The translations under genes and the position numbers were made by a program. DNA of 64,000 bases from Plutella xylostella. Lineage: Eukaryota > Arthropoda > Insecta > Lepidoptera > Plutellidae. Below the pieces are notes generated by a model. It saw only the letters and a program-made list of their open reading frames with translations. It did not search any database and had not been told where the DNA came from. Positions within the stretch are counted from its first letter, which is position 1. The number at the start of each line of letters is the position of its first letter. Below, one piece after another: positions 31,753 to 42,451 of the stretch. The stretch covers positions 6,949,001-7,013,000 of the forward strand of contig NC_064008.1 in assembly GCF_932276165.1 (NCBI RefSeq), in the 5' to 3' direction.

Positions 31753-34700
31753 ATGGATGCAAAAACATTAAAAAAGAATAGAGGTTCTGTAAAGGCCAAA
31801 TTGACAATATTTAAGGGCCATCTCGAACAACTGACAACTTGCACCAAATTAAACACCTTGCAGTTTCGTGAACTATCCGCACGCCTCAACCGCATTAATG
31901 AATTGTATAAGGAATTTGACTCTATTCAAAATAATTTGGAAACTTTATCGGACACTCCAGAAGATGAGTTTAATGAACGACAGGAATTCGAGGCTGGATA
32001 CTTTAGCACGGTCGCTGCCGCGCAGGAGCTGCTGGACCGGAGTGTGGAGCGCCCCGCCCCTGCGGGCCACGACCTGGCCGTGGCAGGATCCAGCACTGCC
32101 AATGATTCAGGTGCATTTCTTCCAACACTTAAGTTACCTACGATACACCTACCTACATTTGCTGGTGGCTATCAAGATTGGCTAGAATTCCACGACACGT
32201 ACATGAGTCTCATTCATCTAAATGATTCAATTCCAAAAATTCAAAAATATCATTACTTACGAGCATCACTAAGGGATAATGCTGCCTTGTTGATCCAATC
32301 ATTAGACCTATCAGGTGACAATTACGATGTAGCTTGGGATTTACTATGTGAGCGCTACAACAACACCAAGTTATTAGTCAACAATCATTTGAAGGCTCTC
32401 TTCAATCTGGAACCGATGTTCAAGGAATCGTCCACGGGCCTTCGTAATATCATCGATTCGGTAAATAAAAACATTAGAGCTCTAAAAACACTACATCTAC
32501 CCACGGAGCATTGGGATGCGATAATAATTTACGTCATCTGCACAAAATTAGACCACGCAACACTGAAGGATTGGGAGATGCAGCGCGGACCCAACAACGC
32601 AATTCCAAAATTTTCGGAATTTAATTCATTTATAAAAAACCGCGCTGCATGGCTGGAATCCATCGAAGAAAATCACCAAAAACTGCGTAGATATAGCGAT
32701 ACTCCACCCGTTCGCGCCAAAACCTTTGTGGCAAATTATTCAAACTCCGCGCATGCGAGTGGTTCTAATCCTTCACAAAATTCCTATTTCTGCCCAATTT
32801 GTAAACAATCACATAGCATATATGAATGCACAAAATTCAGATCCATGACCATAGAAGGGAGGATGGATAAGGTAAAACAATTAAACCTTTGCCAGAATTG
32901 TCTGCGTAAAGGTCACGATGAAACACATTGTTGGAGAGGTTCGTGCAAAATTTGCAACAAGAGACACAACAGCATGATACATCTAAACCATGAACAGCCA
33001 AATTTAGATTCGAATACAAAAATTGACCAATGTGTCGTCTTACCGAATGTAGAAAATCTGACGAACAACACAGAGCCAAAGCAAACAACTAATCAATCGT
33101 CGAACACAATATCCTTATCAGTGACGCATCCAAGCCAAGCCCAGGTATTGTTAAGCACAGTAATTGTCAGTATAGCGGATAAAAATGGTAAACACCACAA
33201 AGTGCGTGCACTGTTAGATCAAGGCAGCACAGCAAGTTTCTTAACAAATGATTTACTCACACAACTTCAAACACCTTGTTATCATACATCTGTTTCAGTC
33301 CAAGGATTAAATAATCAAACTTCTAAAATATCAAAAAGGTGTGATGTATCAATAGCATCACTCTCTGCCAGTGGTTACACGACAGACGTTAATTGTTTTG
33401 TTGTGCCACAAATAACGCAAGTAATACCCATGAATAAAATAAACTGCGGTAATCTAAACATACCCCCACACATCTACCTTGCTGATCCTACCTTTGCCAT
33501 CCCATCGGAGGTGCAAATGCTGTTGGGAGCTGACATCTTCTGGGACATACTCTGCAACAATCGTGTCAGCCTAGGCAAGGCGAAACCAACCCTTGTAGAA
33601 ACAAAATTAGGGTGGTTAGTTGTGGGCTCTATACCGACATCATACAACACACTAGGGCAATATGATACAGTCCACTGCAACTTGATAAACAAAATGGAAC
33701 TAGAAGAAAAAATCAACAAATATTTTGAATTGGAGTCCTTACCCGCTCAACAATCCCAATCGAGGGATGAAGCTGATTGTGAGAAGCTCTTCTTGAAAAC
33801 TACAGTCCGTAACCCAGATGGTAGGATGGTTGTGACAATACCCCTTAAGGAGAACCCTCAATGTCTCGGCGATTCAAAGCAACAAGCACTGATTAGATTC
33901 AATTCATTAGAACGTAAATTCAGCAAAAATGAAGCATTTAAAACAAAATACATACATTTTATGGAAGAATACATAGAGCTAGGTCATATGTCGGAAAACA
34001 AAACACCCCAAGATGACAATGAATCCTATTTTTTGCCGCATCATGGTGTCTTGCGAGAAGACAGTATAACAACTAAACTAAGAACAGTATTCGATGCCTC
34101 TGCAGTAACAAGCACTGGTAAGTCATTCAATGACATCCAACTCATAGGTCCTCCTGTACAAGATGACTTATTGAGTATTTTAATCCGATTCCGACAGCAC
34201 AAATATGTGGTCACTGCCGACGTAGAAAAAATGTACAGACAAATCTTAGTGAATGAATCACAAAGAAGTTTACAACAGATATTCTGGCGATCAGATCCAA
34301 GTTTAGAACTCAAGCAATACAAACTAAACACCATAACGTATGGCACAGCATCTGCCCCTTACCTTGCAACTAGATGCTTGAAACAATTGGGTCTTGAAAG
34401 CACTAATGAAGGTGTAAGAGAGGTGATTATACACGACTTCTACGTAGATGATTTAAATACTGGCTCAGATAATGAAAAAACGCTAATCGACAATTGTAAG
34501 GGTGTTTTAGAGCAGCTACGCGGTGCCCAAATGAATTTACGAAAATGGCGATGTAACAAGCCAGAATTGTTAAAAAATATTGTAGGTGAAACAAGTCAAG
34601 ACGAATTACAAATTTTGGATAAGGACGAATATGCAAAAATTTTAGGATTACAGTGGGCCTGGAGAAGGGACACATTGCTATTCTCTTCCACAATGAAAAC

Positions 34701-37014
34701 GAACATTCGTTCAGCTAAGTCAAGCAAACGCATAGTGCTATCAATGCTTGCACAAATCTTCGACCCCCTAGGGTTGATAAACCCGTGTACACTTAAGGCA
34801 AAACTCATATTACAAACACTTTGGACTAACAACATACCTTGGGACGCCGAATTGCCAACCGAAGTCGAATCACAATGGAATAATTTTACGAATTACATAT
34901 CCGACTTAATCTCAATTGAAATCCCGCGCAGGGTCTTATGTGACTCCTACGTCAGGTTAGAGATGCATGCATTCAGTGATGCATCTATCAAGGCATATTC
35001 AGCCTGTGTTTACCTTCGATCTGTTACAATAGATGGAGACGTCACTGTTAATCTACTATTGGCAAAGAGTAGGGTCGCCCCTCTCAAACAGCGGCTAACC
35101 ATACCGAGGCTCGAGCTCTGTGGTGCCCTGCTAGCTACAAGGTTAGCAAAGAAGGCGAAGGAATCACTTCGCTTGAAAATCGATGTTCAGCATTTTTGGT
35201 GTGATTCAACGATCGTTTTGAGCTGGATTAAGACATGCAAGCAAACTTTAAAACAATTCGTGTGTAATAGAATCACTGAAATTACCAACATCTCAGAGCC
35301 TAACGATTGGCATCATGTTCCAACAGAACTTAATCCAGCAGACATAGGCTCTCGTGGGCTCAACGCTACACAACTAAAGGGCTCTACCTTATGGTGGCGA
35401 GGTCCGCATTTCTTAAATCAAGTGGATATCCAGTGGCCCATGCAACCGCAAGGCATGAAACTTGAAGAACTACCTGAAATCAAGGTCCAATGTAATGTCA
35501 CGACCGAGCAAACCGACGAAATTACAAATAAGTATTCGGATTTTCCTAAGTTGCAACGCATTGTTGGCTACCTTAAAAGATTCATCCATAATTGCCGACT
35601 TCCAGGGAACAAATCAATCGGAGCTCTGCAATTGTCTGAGCTTGATTTGGCAACAAAAACACTATGCGCAATGTCACAAAAAACAAGCTTCCTCAAGGAA
35701 TTTCGTGTTTTAAAAAATAAAGGGTCTCTGCCATCTAAGAATAAACTGTTGCATCTGAATCCATTTCTCGATGATTCTGGCCTAATTCGAGTAGGAGGCA
35801 GGCTGTGCAATGCGAATTATGATTACGACACTAAACATCCAATTCTGCTAGACGCGTCTCATCCCATCACTAAATTAATCTTTAAAAATTATCATCGACT
35901 TTTATTACATGCAGGACCTCAGCTGTTATTGTCAACCTTGCGTCATAAATATTGGATCATCAACGGCCGAAATCTTGCAAGAAAAACAGTTCATGAGTGT
36001 ATTACTTGCTGTAGGTTCTCAGAAAAAACATTTCAGCCCATTATGGGGAATCTTCCTAAAGCAAGACTCGAGGCAGATCATCCATTCTGCCACACGGCGG
36101 TAGACTACGCTGGACCGATAATGATAGCAAACAGGAAAGGTAGAGGGTGTAAGCTCATTAAGGCTTACATCTGTGTATTTGTATGTCTCACAGTCAAGGC
36201 AGTGCATCTGGAACTTGTCACAGATTTGTCTGCTAAATGTTTCATTTCAGCATTAAACAGGTTTGTGGCCCGGCGAGGTAAGCCTTCCAACATATATTCC
36301 GACAACGGCACGAACTTTGTAGGAGCTAATCACGAATTAAGAGCCTTTTTGAAACAATGTAAAAAGGATGTAATATCCTATTCAGCAGAAACTGAGATAA
36401 AGTTTCACTTCAGTCCAGCATACAGTCCTCATTTCAACGGCATGGCGGAGGGTTCGGTAAAGTCCATAAAACATCATTTGAAACGAGTGCTTGGCCTAGC
36501 ACACTTAGACTTCGAGGAAATGTATACTGTGTTAGTTCAAATAGAAGGAATCCTAAACTCAAGGCCTATCACCCCCTTATCTTCGGATCCCTCTGATCTC
36601 ATCCCTCTCACTCCTTCCCACTTCTTAATCGGACGGACATGCACGATGCTACCGGCTGCCCCGGTGGAAGACAAGCCAATTTCATCACTAACAAGATTTA
36701 AGAGGATCGAACAACTCAAGGCACATTTTTGGAACCGTTTCTACAAGGAATACATATCCGAGCTCCAGCAGAGGAACAAATGGCGCACAATTGGAGAGCA
36801 GCCACAAACAGGGGAACTTGTGCTAGTGAAGGACGATCGACTACCCCCAAATCGATGGCTGCTAGGCAGAGTCACTGCAGTATACCCCGGCACGGACGGG
36901 GTCAATAGAGTGGCAGATGTGATCACGAGGGCCGGGACGCTCAGAAGAGCGTACAACCGGTTGTGCCCTCTTCCACTCTTGGAACAGACCGTTCCAAGGG
37001 GGGGACCATGTTGA
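31753..37014 (+). CDS. BEL/Pao gag-pol polyprotein, intact, 1753 aa
   Basis: The ATG at 31753 (MDAKTLKK) is preferred over the TTG nine bases upstream. Domains in order are a gag region with the DUF1759-like block (~125-270, 'LPTFAGGYQDWLEFHD'), then Cys/His knuckles near 347-359 ('CPICKQSHSIYEC'), 379-392 and just after. The aspartic protease is near 485 ('ALLDQGSTAS', DQG where many proteases have DTG/DSG). Reverse transcriptase has 'TADVEKMYRQI' (~820) and the catalytic 'YVDD' (~896). RNase H has 'HAFSDAS' (~1072) and 'FWCDSTIVLSW'. Integrase has an HHCC finger (~1381-1418) and a DDE triad in 'TAVDYAG', 'YSDNGTNF' and 'AEGSVKSIK' (~1450, 1516, 1565). A DUF5641-like tail closes it. No frameshift or stop interrupts it. 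The stop TGA (37012-37014) lies inside the 3' LTR. Confidence 0.95.
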   Translation: MDAKTLKKNRGSVKAKLTIFKGHLEQLTTCTKLNTLQFRELSARLNRINELYKEFDSIQNNLETLSDTPEDEFNERQEFEAGYFSTVAAAQELLDRSVERPAPAGHDLAVAGSSTANDSGAFLPTLKLPTIHLPTFAGGYQDWLEFHDTYMSLIHLNDSIPKIQKYHYLRASLRDNAALLIQSLDLSGDNYDVAWDLLCERYNNTKLLVNNHLKALFNLEPMFKESSTGLRNIIDSVNKNIRALKTLHLPTEHWDAIIIYVICTKLDHATLKDWEMQRGPNNAIPKFSEFNSFIKNRAAWLESIEENHQKLRRYSDTPPVRAKTFVANYSNSAHASGSNPSQNSYFCPICKQSHSIYECTKFRSMTIEGRMDKVKQLNLCQNCLRKGHDETHCWRGSCKICNKRHNSMIHLNHEQPNLDSNTKIDQCVVLPNVENLTNNTEPKQTTNQSSNTISLSVTHPSQAQVLLSTVIVSIADKNGKHHKVRALLDQGSTASFLTNDLLTQLQTPCYHTSVSVQGLNNQTSKISKRCDVSIASLSASGYTTDVNCFVVPQITQVIPMNKINCGNLNIPPHIYLADPTFAIPSEVQMLLGADIFWDILCNNRVSLGKAKPTLVETKLGWLVVGSIPTSYNTLGQYDTVHCNLINKMELEEKINKYFELESLPAQQSQSRDEADCEKLFLKTTVRNPDGRMVVTIPLKENPQCLGDSKQQALIRFNSLERKFSKNEAFKTKYIHFMEEYIELGHMSENKTPQDDNESYFLPHHGVLREDSITTKLRTVFDASAVTSTGKSFNDIQLIGPPVQDDLLSILIRFRQHKYVVTADVEKMYRQILVNESQRSLQQIFWRSDPSLELKQYKLNTITYGTASAPYLATRCLKQLGLESTNEGVREVIIHDFYVDDLNTGSDNEKTLIDNCKGVLEQLRGAQMNLRKWRCNKPELLKNIVGETSQDELQILDKDEYAKILGLQWAWRRDTLLFSSTMKTNIRSAKSSKRIVLSMLAQIFDPLGLINPCTLKAKLILQTLWTNNIPWDAELPTEVESQWNNFTNYISDLISIEIPRRVLCDSYVRLEMHAFSDASIKAYSACVYLRSVTIDGDVTVNLLLAKSRVAPLKQRLTIPRLELCGALLATRLAKKAKESLRLKIDVQHFWCDSTIVLSWIKTCKQTLKQFVCNRITEITNISEPNDWHHVPTELNPADIGSRGLNATQLKGSTLWWRGPHFLNQVDIQWPMQPQGMKLEELPEIKVQCNVTTEQTDEITNKYSDFPKLQRIVGYLKRFIHNCRLPGNKSIGALQLSELDLATKTLCAMSQKTSFLKEFRVLKNKGSLPSKNKLLHLNPFLDDSGLIRVGGRLCNANYDYDTKHPILLDASHPITKLIFKNYHRLLLHAGPQLLLSTLRHKYWIINGRNLARKTVHECITCCRFSEKTFQPIMGNLPKARLEADHPFCHTAVDYAGPIMIANRKGRGCKLIKAYICVFVCLTVKAVHLELVTDLSAKCFISALNRFVARRGKPSNIYSDNGTNFVGANHELRAFLKQCKKDVISYSAETEIKFHFSPAYSPHFNGMAEGSVKSIKHHLKRVLGLAHLDFEEMYTVLVQIEGILNSRPITPLSSDPSDLIPLTPSHFLIGRTCTMLPAAPVEDKPISSLTRFKRIEQLKAHFWNRFYKEYISELQQRNKWRTIGEQPQTGELVLVKDDRLPPNRWLLGRVTAVYPGTDGVNRVADVITRAGTLRRAYNRLCPLPLLEQTVPRGGPC
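36993..37008 (+). other. BEL polypurine tract
   Basis: The run 'ccaagggggggacca' immediately precedes the 3' LTR, as required for plus-strand priming. Confidence 0.85.
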
Positions 37015-37277
37015 AGACAGACATTATTACGAGCGTCGGGCTCTATGCCCGGCGCTTCAGCTGAAGAAGAAATACTTATGTCAATCACATACAAAATAAC
37101 AACACGAAGAAATTCATACCACATTTTATTAATTACTAATTCTAATACATAATTCTTATATCTCATATCTTGTAAAGTACTATTCAATATACTTACTATT
37201 ATTACGCAAATCTCTACACATCGTCTTAATCATCACCGTCACGCTCATCGACCCTCTTCGACTTCGAGCCTTCGCCA
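37009..37277 (+). repeat. 3' LTR of the BEL element
   Basis: It is the same 269 bp as the 5' LTR, with no differences found. The first bases also encode the end of pol. Confidence 0.93.
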
Positions 37278-37960
37278 CAGGTGAAATTCCACCTAACATA
37301 TGGAAAAAACAAATGTCACTTTTGGAACTAACTTTGCCTTACATTTTGACAGTGACAGTTGACGATACGCAACGTTAACGGAGGATCGAAACTTGTGCTC
37401 ACGACTCAGAACAACTTTTGTTCTACGAGTTATGGAAATTCACGAAAATAAAAGTTCCTTTTCCATAGAAACTTAGTTGATCACGTGACTTTTTACTATG
37501 GAGAACGAATATATTTTTTTAATTTAAACATAGGTACAAAAAAGGTGGTAGAATACAGAGTGTTTTGTTCAGTGACGTTTCCCTTCGAATCAATCGATAT
37601 CAAATAAGTTTTTTTTGGTAAGACTGTTTGTGTTTAACTAAAATATACTCTAGCAGAACAAGTAAGTAAGTACTCGTACCTAAGTAAGCCAGCAGAATTG
37701 TATAAATACAAACATAATATATTGCGTGAGTACAAAACCTTTTTTGTTTGTTGTAAATATGTATGTAAGTAAGTACGTATAATATATTTATTAAACGAAC
37801 ACTACGTAGAAAGGAGAAAGCTTCATTCAAAGATAGTATCGAGGTAATATGGAGACATGAATCTCAGATTTAGCGCACGAATAAACGTGATTATTATGAT
37901 GTAAGGGTAAAAGTTTACTATTGAGCTTAAAAAGACGAATATGAACTTTCACGTTTTAAG
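37278..37960. other. anonymous DNA right of the BEL element
   Basis: It contains a MITE H phrase ('gatcacgtgactttttacta') at about 37470-37495 and AT-rich sequence with GTAA repeats near 37660-37690. No gene. Confidence 0.5.
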
Positions 37961-37966
37961 TAAATA

Positions 37967-38150
37967 TCATCATCATCATCATCTTCAGCTATCTATCGTC
38001 CACTGTTTAGGCCTCCTTATTTGTACCTACGCCAATTCTTCCGGTCCTGTGCCGCTCTGGTCCACTGCTTCACCGCAGCCCTGTAGATGTCATCGGACCA
38101 TCTCTAGAAGGTGGTCTGCCAACACCTCGTCGTCTATTCGGTGCAAATTG
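37967..38150 (-). pseudogene. LINE ORF2 C-terminal relic with (GAT)n tail
   Basis: On the minus strand, with frameshifts, it reads 'RRRGVGRPPSR', then 'AVKQWTRAAQDRKNWR', a LINE ORF2 C-terminus. The 3' end is the GAT run (plus-strand 'atcatcatc' at 37967-37983). The wording differs from the relic at 47967, so it is another family. Confidence 0.7.
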
Positions 38151-38239
38151 ACTCATTTAATTTATTTACTATTGATGTAAGCGTCCATCTTTCGCCATCG
38201 TACACTACAGACGCATCACATTCAGTACATCCTTACTTA

Positions 38240-38430
38240 TAATATTATAAATGCGAAAGTAACTGTATCTGTCTGTCTGTTACTCTTTCACGAAAAAACT
38301 GCTAAACGGATTTGAATGAAATTTGGTATACATATGGTCTAGAGCGTGAGAAAGAACATAGGCTACTTTTTATCCCGGAATTCCCAAGGGAAAACTTTTT
38401 AAGGTGAAGCAAAGCCCGCGAGCAGCTAAT
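38240..38430 (+). repeat. interspersed lepidopteran repeat, 'ttttatcccggaattccc' type (copy 2)
   Basis: It runs from 'attataaatgcgaaagtaac' through 'aacggatttgaatgaa' and 'ggtatacatatggtct' to 'gcgagcagcta', the best-preserved plus-strand copy in the window. Confidence 0.85.
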
Positions 38431-39330
38431 CCTATATAAGCCGTATCTCCATACATTTATGAAAATCCGTTTAGTGCGATACCGATAGGCAATTCAACAT
38501 ACTTAATAAAATATTGGCATGCCTTGGGTCGTTAACTGATTAAATTCCACACTGAATACGTCGCTAAATTATACAATCATCATGCAAAATTAGCTCATAT
38601 AAATTCCAACTGAAGTATGAATATTACATAATATACGCTTCAGCTTAGCAAAGATAACTTTGATGTAGAATTATTGTCTGACGTTGTCAGTTTAGTGTGA
38701 TGATCAGGATTTAAGTGGGGCATTAAATAGTATATTATTTATACAGGATGTTGTGTAAAAGTGTACTTATAGTAAGCCGCAAAGGAGTGAGTCAGGGGGA
38801 AATTCTGAATAGTTTTTATTCAGCAAAATTTGGGAATTCGAATAAAAAAAAATATTATTCATAGTAAAAAACTAAAAACCACATGACCAAGTCATAGAAT
38901 ATTAGTCTATGACCAAGTTGACCAAGATCGTTTCTATAGAATCAATATTTATTTAATTCCGTGTTTTCAAAAGTTATCGAAGAAAAATATCTTAAATGTG
39001 CAATTATAGCAAACCCCTTTTCGTCGGTAACATAAAATATACTTTTTTTTACTCTTAAACCCAAAAATTATGTTGCGACTAAACAACCTACCTATACAGT
39101 ATACACCACAAAATCTACTTTTCAAAGATAAAGGAACAGGAAAAAATCTTGCTAAACATACAAGAACTGGGAACAAACTTAATAAAAAGTTCAAGATGCT
39201 TCCAACCCATTACCCAAATCTAATATTGTGTCTTAGCCCCATAGAAAACTCCTTACTTCAGCGATAAGACTATAACGTAAAAAGTATCAGTAACTATTTA
39301 TTAATCTGTGACATCCGCCTGTTTCCATGG
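38431..39330. other. anonymous DNA with a partial MITE H copy
   Basis: From about 38739, 'acaggatgttg' and 'gtaagccgcaaaggagtgag' match the left part of MITE H. No right end was recognised. No gene. Confidence 0.5.
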
Positions 39331-40360
39331 TATAGTGCCACAATCTTATCTGTTCCGGTGACGGATCGCTGTGATCGCGAATCCAGTGATGCCATCGATT
39401 AAATTTTGCCGTGTTTTAAACGACAATGCATTTCTGCTATTGTTATAATTAGGTACATTCATAAGCATAGATAAATCAAAATATAGAGTCAATAGTAAAT
39501 GAAAGAGGATATAATAGGTATATCAAACGACATTCGTTGTATAAAAAAATTTTCCACGGCGAACAGAAACAAAATTAGTTCTGATTATGTTCTGATATAA
39601 GACATTTAAATCTAGATTTTACAATGATATAGGTAATATCTATTCTGTGGAACGTGGGAATAACGAGATAGATAGACTTAAAAAAAACTATTAAGTACTT
39701 AATTATTAATTATTTATTTAGGTACTTTATTTTCTAAAGTAACAAGAATCAAAAGCATAAAATTGAAAGAAATTCAGACAGTGTACAAAGGCTAATTGCT
39801 AAAAATCCATTTCTTCCAGCCAACCCTTGATACTCGTAGGGGAAGAAGAAGATGTCATAAATCATCATTATTTCGTCTAAAATCGCTGCAGGTGCGAGAA
39901 ATTCTTCTTGGTATACTGCCTAAGGTATAGGTACGCAGGTTCAATCACACCTGTAATCAAAGAAAAATTAAGATTATATACTTTACGGGTCTCTCGGGAA
40001 AATATTAATAAAATTACATGTCAGTATATGGGTAAAATTATTCGTCATATTTGGCAACACTAACCTGTAGCCGCTGCAACTCGTTCTTCCAATTTTTCAA
40101 ACGGAATTAAAGGCGCCTGAATACGTTATTCTTCCTGCATAAAAGCCAATATATCTAGTATTACTTTTCTTGCATCACTTTTCAGCGCTTTTGGCATTAT
40201 TTTACCCAGAAAATCACAAAACAAATTAAATAACATAGCGTCAGCCTCTTCGCAGAAATTGACAACTCAAATAACGCACAGAGTATGAAATGAAGTTTGA
40301 CAATGACGTCTCGTTAGTACACATTTTGACCACCGGAACAGATAAGATTGTGGCACTATA
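39331..40360. mobile_element. DNA transposon relative of the tatagtgccaca MITE, 1.03 kb
   Basis: The ends 'tatagtgccacaatcttatc' and 'gataagattgtggcactata' are inverted copies and agree with the 221-bp MITE at 8069-8289 apart from one base in the arm. The interior (about 960 bp) has no intact frame, so it may be a decayed, longer source-like copy. Confidence 0.8.
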
Positions 40361-40543
40361 CTGGTATGAATGAATCGTCTTATTCTGCTTTATTAATTCA
40401 GGGATACCAGTTAAAAAGGAAAATTATACTCCCATATTTTACCCGTTCCAAATTGCCGTTGTCGCATTCTAGCGTTACATACCACATACCCAAAACTATT
40501 TGTTAAAGTTAATATACAATACAATAATAATATGTGGGGCACA

Positions 40544-40756
40544 TCTGACACACGGCCATCCGACCACAAACTAGGCAGAGCCTGTAAATTGCAATAAATG
40601 ACAAATCAGATAGTTGATACATATCAGAATCTACACAGATAGGTACATATTAACACCCAAGACCCGAGTACAAATATCTTAAATCTTAAACCAAATACAT
40701 GCATCCGCCGGGTATTGAATCCGGGACCTTCGGCATAGCACTCAGGGTCACTACTG
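40544..40756 (-). repeat. tRNA-derived SINE, family A (reverse copy)
   Basis: Reading the minus strand, the head holds box B ('gattcaatacccgg') and the body 'aagacccga', 'aggctctgcctag' and 'tggccgtgtgtcagatg', ending in an (ATT)n tail at the left. The first ~15 bp of the head are missing, where a plus-strand copy abuts it head-to-head. Confidence 0.85.
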
Positions 40757-41455
40757 ACGGTCGAATGGCGTAGTGGTTAGTGACCCTGACTGCTATGCTG
40801 AAGGTCCCGGGTTCAATACCCGGCTGGGGCAGATATTTGTTTGATGACAGATATTTGTTATCGGGTCTTGGGTGTTGATATTTATATTTAGTATGTATCT
40901 ATCTATGCATTCCGGTAGGTGGCGCTTTCAACGTAAACATCGAATATTTACGCGCGTGATTTAAAAATGTTTAAATATTATTAAAAGTGCTCATGAGTAG
41001 AATATTCTAGTGTTATTGTAATCAGTGTGATCCAACTCCACTCGGAAAGTGTTATCTAACAAAAACTGTAAGTACTTTGACCAAAACAGTGAAAATACAA
41101 AACTTTTATGAAACTGACTTTTACGGAAAATATAAACACAAAGTGAACTGTGTCGAAAGTGAAATAAGCTGCATTCATTAGTGTGCTATCATAATTCACC
41201 CAAAACATTGCAACATTGTGGCTAAGCGATACAAATTAAGAATATACTTTTATCAGCGTCTGTTTTCAAATTTAAATTATAACGATATCCCGATACTAGC
41301 CAGAGCCATACTTGGTGGCCAATCTGGAAACTTCTTTCTACGTCGTAGTTCTGTCAAATTCTAAAAGAGGGCGCTAATAAGCTTTCTGTCATCGACCGCT
41401 TGAAGATTCAATTTTTCTGCAATAGAGGGCACCACGGGTTTTTAAATAGACGAAA

Positions 41456-42451
41456 ATGGAGTGTGCTAAGTGTTCAAAGGTGTGTACACCGGAACAATTT
41501 CTGAAATGCGCATCATGTCTCGTAATCTTACACTTCTTTTGCGTTGACTTAACTGAGCCGGAGTACAAAAAGATGCGAGCCATAAATAAATCCAAATGGA
41601 AATGCGCATCCTGCAAACAGCCTAAAGCAACCACAAGCAGCTCCAAATCACCCAACTCCAATGAAGAGGCCTCTTCAGGTAAAATTGATACAGCGGGAAT
41701 AATGGCGTACATGGATAAACACTTCGCCCTACTAAACGACAAGTTTGATAATTTCAAAACCTCAGTTTCGGATCAGCTGGCGACCCTTACGAAGTCTGTC
41801 GCTTCGTGGGAAAAGAGAATATTAGACCTGGAAACTAAATGCGGAGAACTAACCAACTGCGCTACCTTAGTTAAAAAGCAGGACAGTGAGATGCTTGAGT
41901 TGAACGGTACGATAACTATGCTGCAGGACCAACTTAACAACCAAGAGCAATTCTACCTCCGTAACGAACTAGAAATATCAGGGCTGACTGAGATGAGCAA
42001 CGAAAACCTACTCCACACCACTCTACTGTCGGCGCAGAAACTGGGCGTCGAACTCTCCGTCTCCGACATCGACGGCGCCTCGCGCGTCGGGCCGCGGCCG
42101 ACGCAGCCGGACGCGGAGCCGCGCCCCGTCGTCGTGCGCCTGCTGCGGAGCGCCAAGCGCAACCAACTGATACAGGCTGCTCGAGTGCGGAAAAACTTAA
42201 CCACTAAAGATGTAGAACTAAGTGGAAAACCGCGAACAGTATACTTCAATGAAAGACTCACAAAACACAACCGAACGCTTTTTCGCGACACCAGGATCAG
42301 AGCCAAAAGTTACGGATACAAATTCTACTGGGTCAGAAATGGAGTCATCTACGTTCGAAAAGATGAACAGAAAAAACCAAAAACGATCCGTAATTACTAC
42401 GAACTCGACTCTCTCGTTGGGCCAGCCCCAAAAGATGGGCCATCTGAATAA
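41456..42451 (+). CDS. LINE ORF1 protein: PHD-type zinc finger, coiled coil, FP-like C-terminus (331 aa)
   Basis: ORF1 proteins of such elements bind the element RNA and act as chaperones during retrotransposition. The N-terminus has a C4HC3 pattern (C3, C6, C18, C21, H26, C29, C50, C53), as in PHD fingers. Residues ~80-165 are rich in heptad-like Leu/Ile/Val and charged residues, consistent with a coiled coil. The C-terminal ~110 residues ('VYFNERLTKHNRTLFRDTR', 'GYKFYWVRNGVIYVRKDE') look like the domain shared by many insect ORF1 proteins and the baculovirus FP (25K) family, as I recall it. The start ATG is at 41456. The 42050-42190 part of the gene is markedly GC-rich compared with the rest of the element. 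Confidence 0.85.
   Translation: MECAKCSKVCTPEQFLKCASCLVILHFFCVDLTEPEYKKMRAINKSKWKCASCKQPKATTSSSKSPNSNEEASSGKIDTAGIMAYMDKHFALLNDKFDNFKTSVSDQLATLTKSVASWEKRILDLETKCGELTNCATLVKKQDSEMLELNGTITMLQDQLNNQEQFYLRNELEISGLTEMSNENLLHTTLLSAQKLGVELSVSDIDGASRVGPRPTQPDAEPRPVVVRLLRSAKRNQLIQAARVRKNLTTKDVELSGKPRTVYFNERLTKHNRTLFRDTRIRAKSYGYKFYWVRNGVIYVRKDEQKKPKTIRNYYELDSLVGPAPKDGPSE

Larger units (their letters stand above)
31076..37277 (+). mobile_element. complete BEL/Pao LTR retrotransposon, 6.2 kb
   Basis: Two direct 269-bp LTRs enclose a leader, a single gag-pol frame and a purine tract. Family assignment rests on the fused DUF1759-type gag, the A17-type protease/RT arrangement and the C-terminal DUF5641-like region, all diagnostic of BEL/Pao (family knowledge). 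Comparing the LTRs by eye I found no difference, so insertion was recent relative to the mutation rate. GGTG stands just before the left LTR (31072-31075) and at 37280-37283, two bases past the right LTR, a candidate 4-bp target duplication. No env-like frame is present. Confidence 0.95.
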
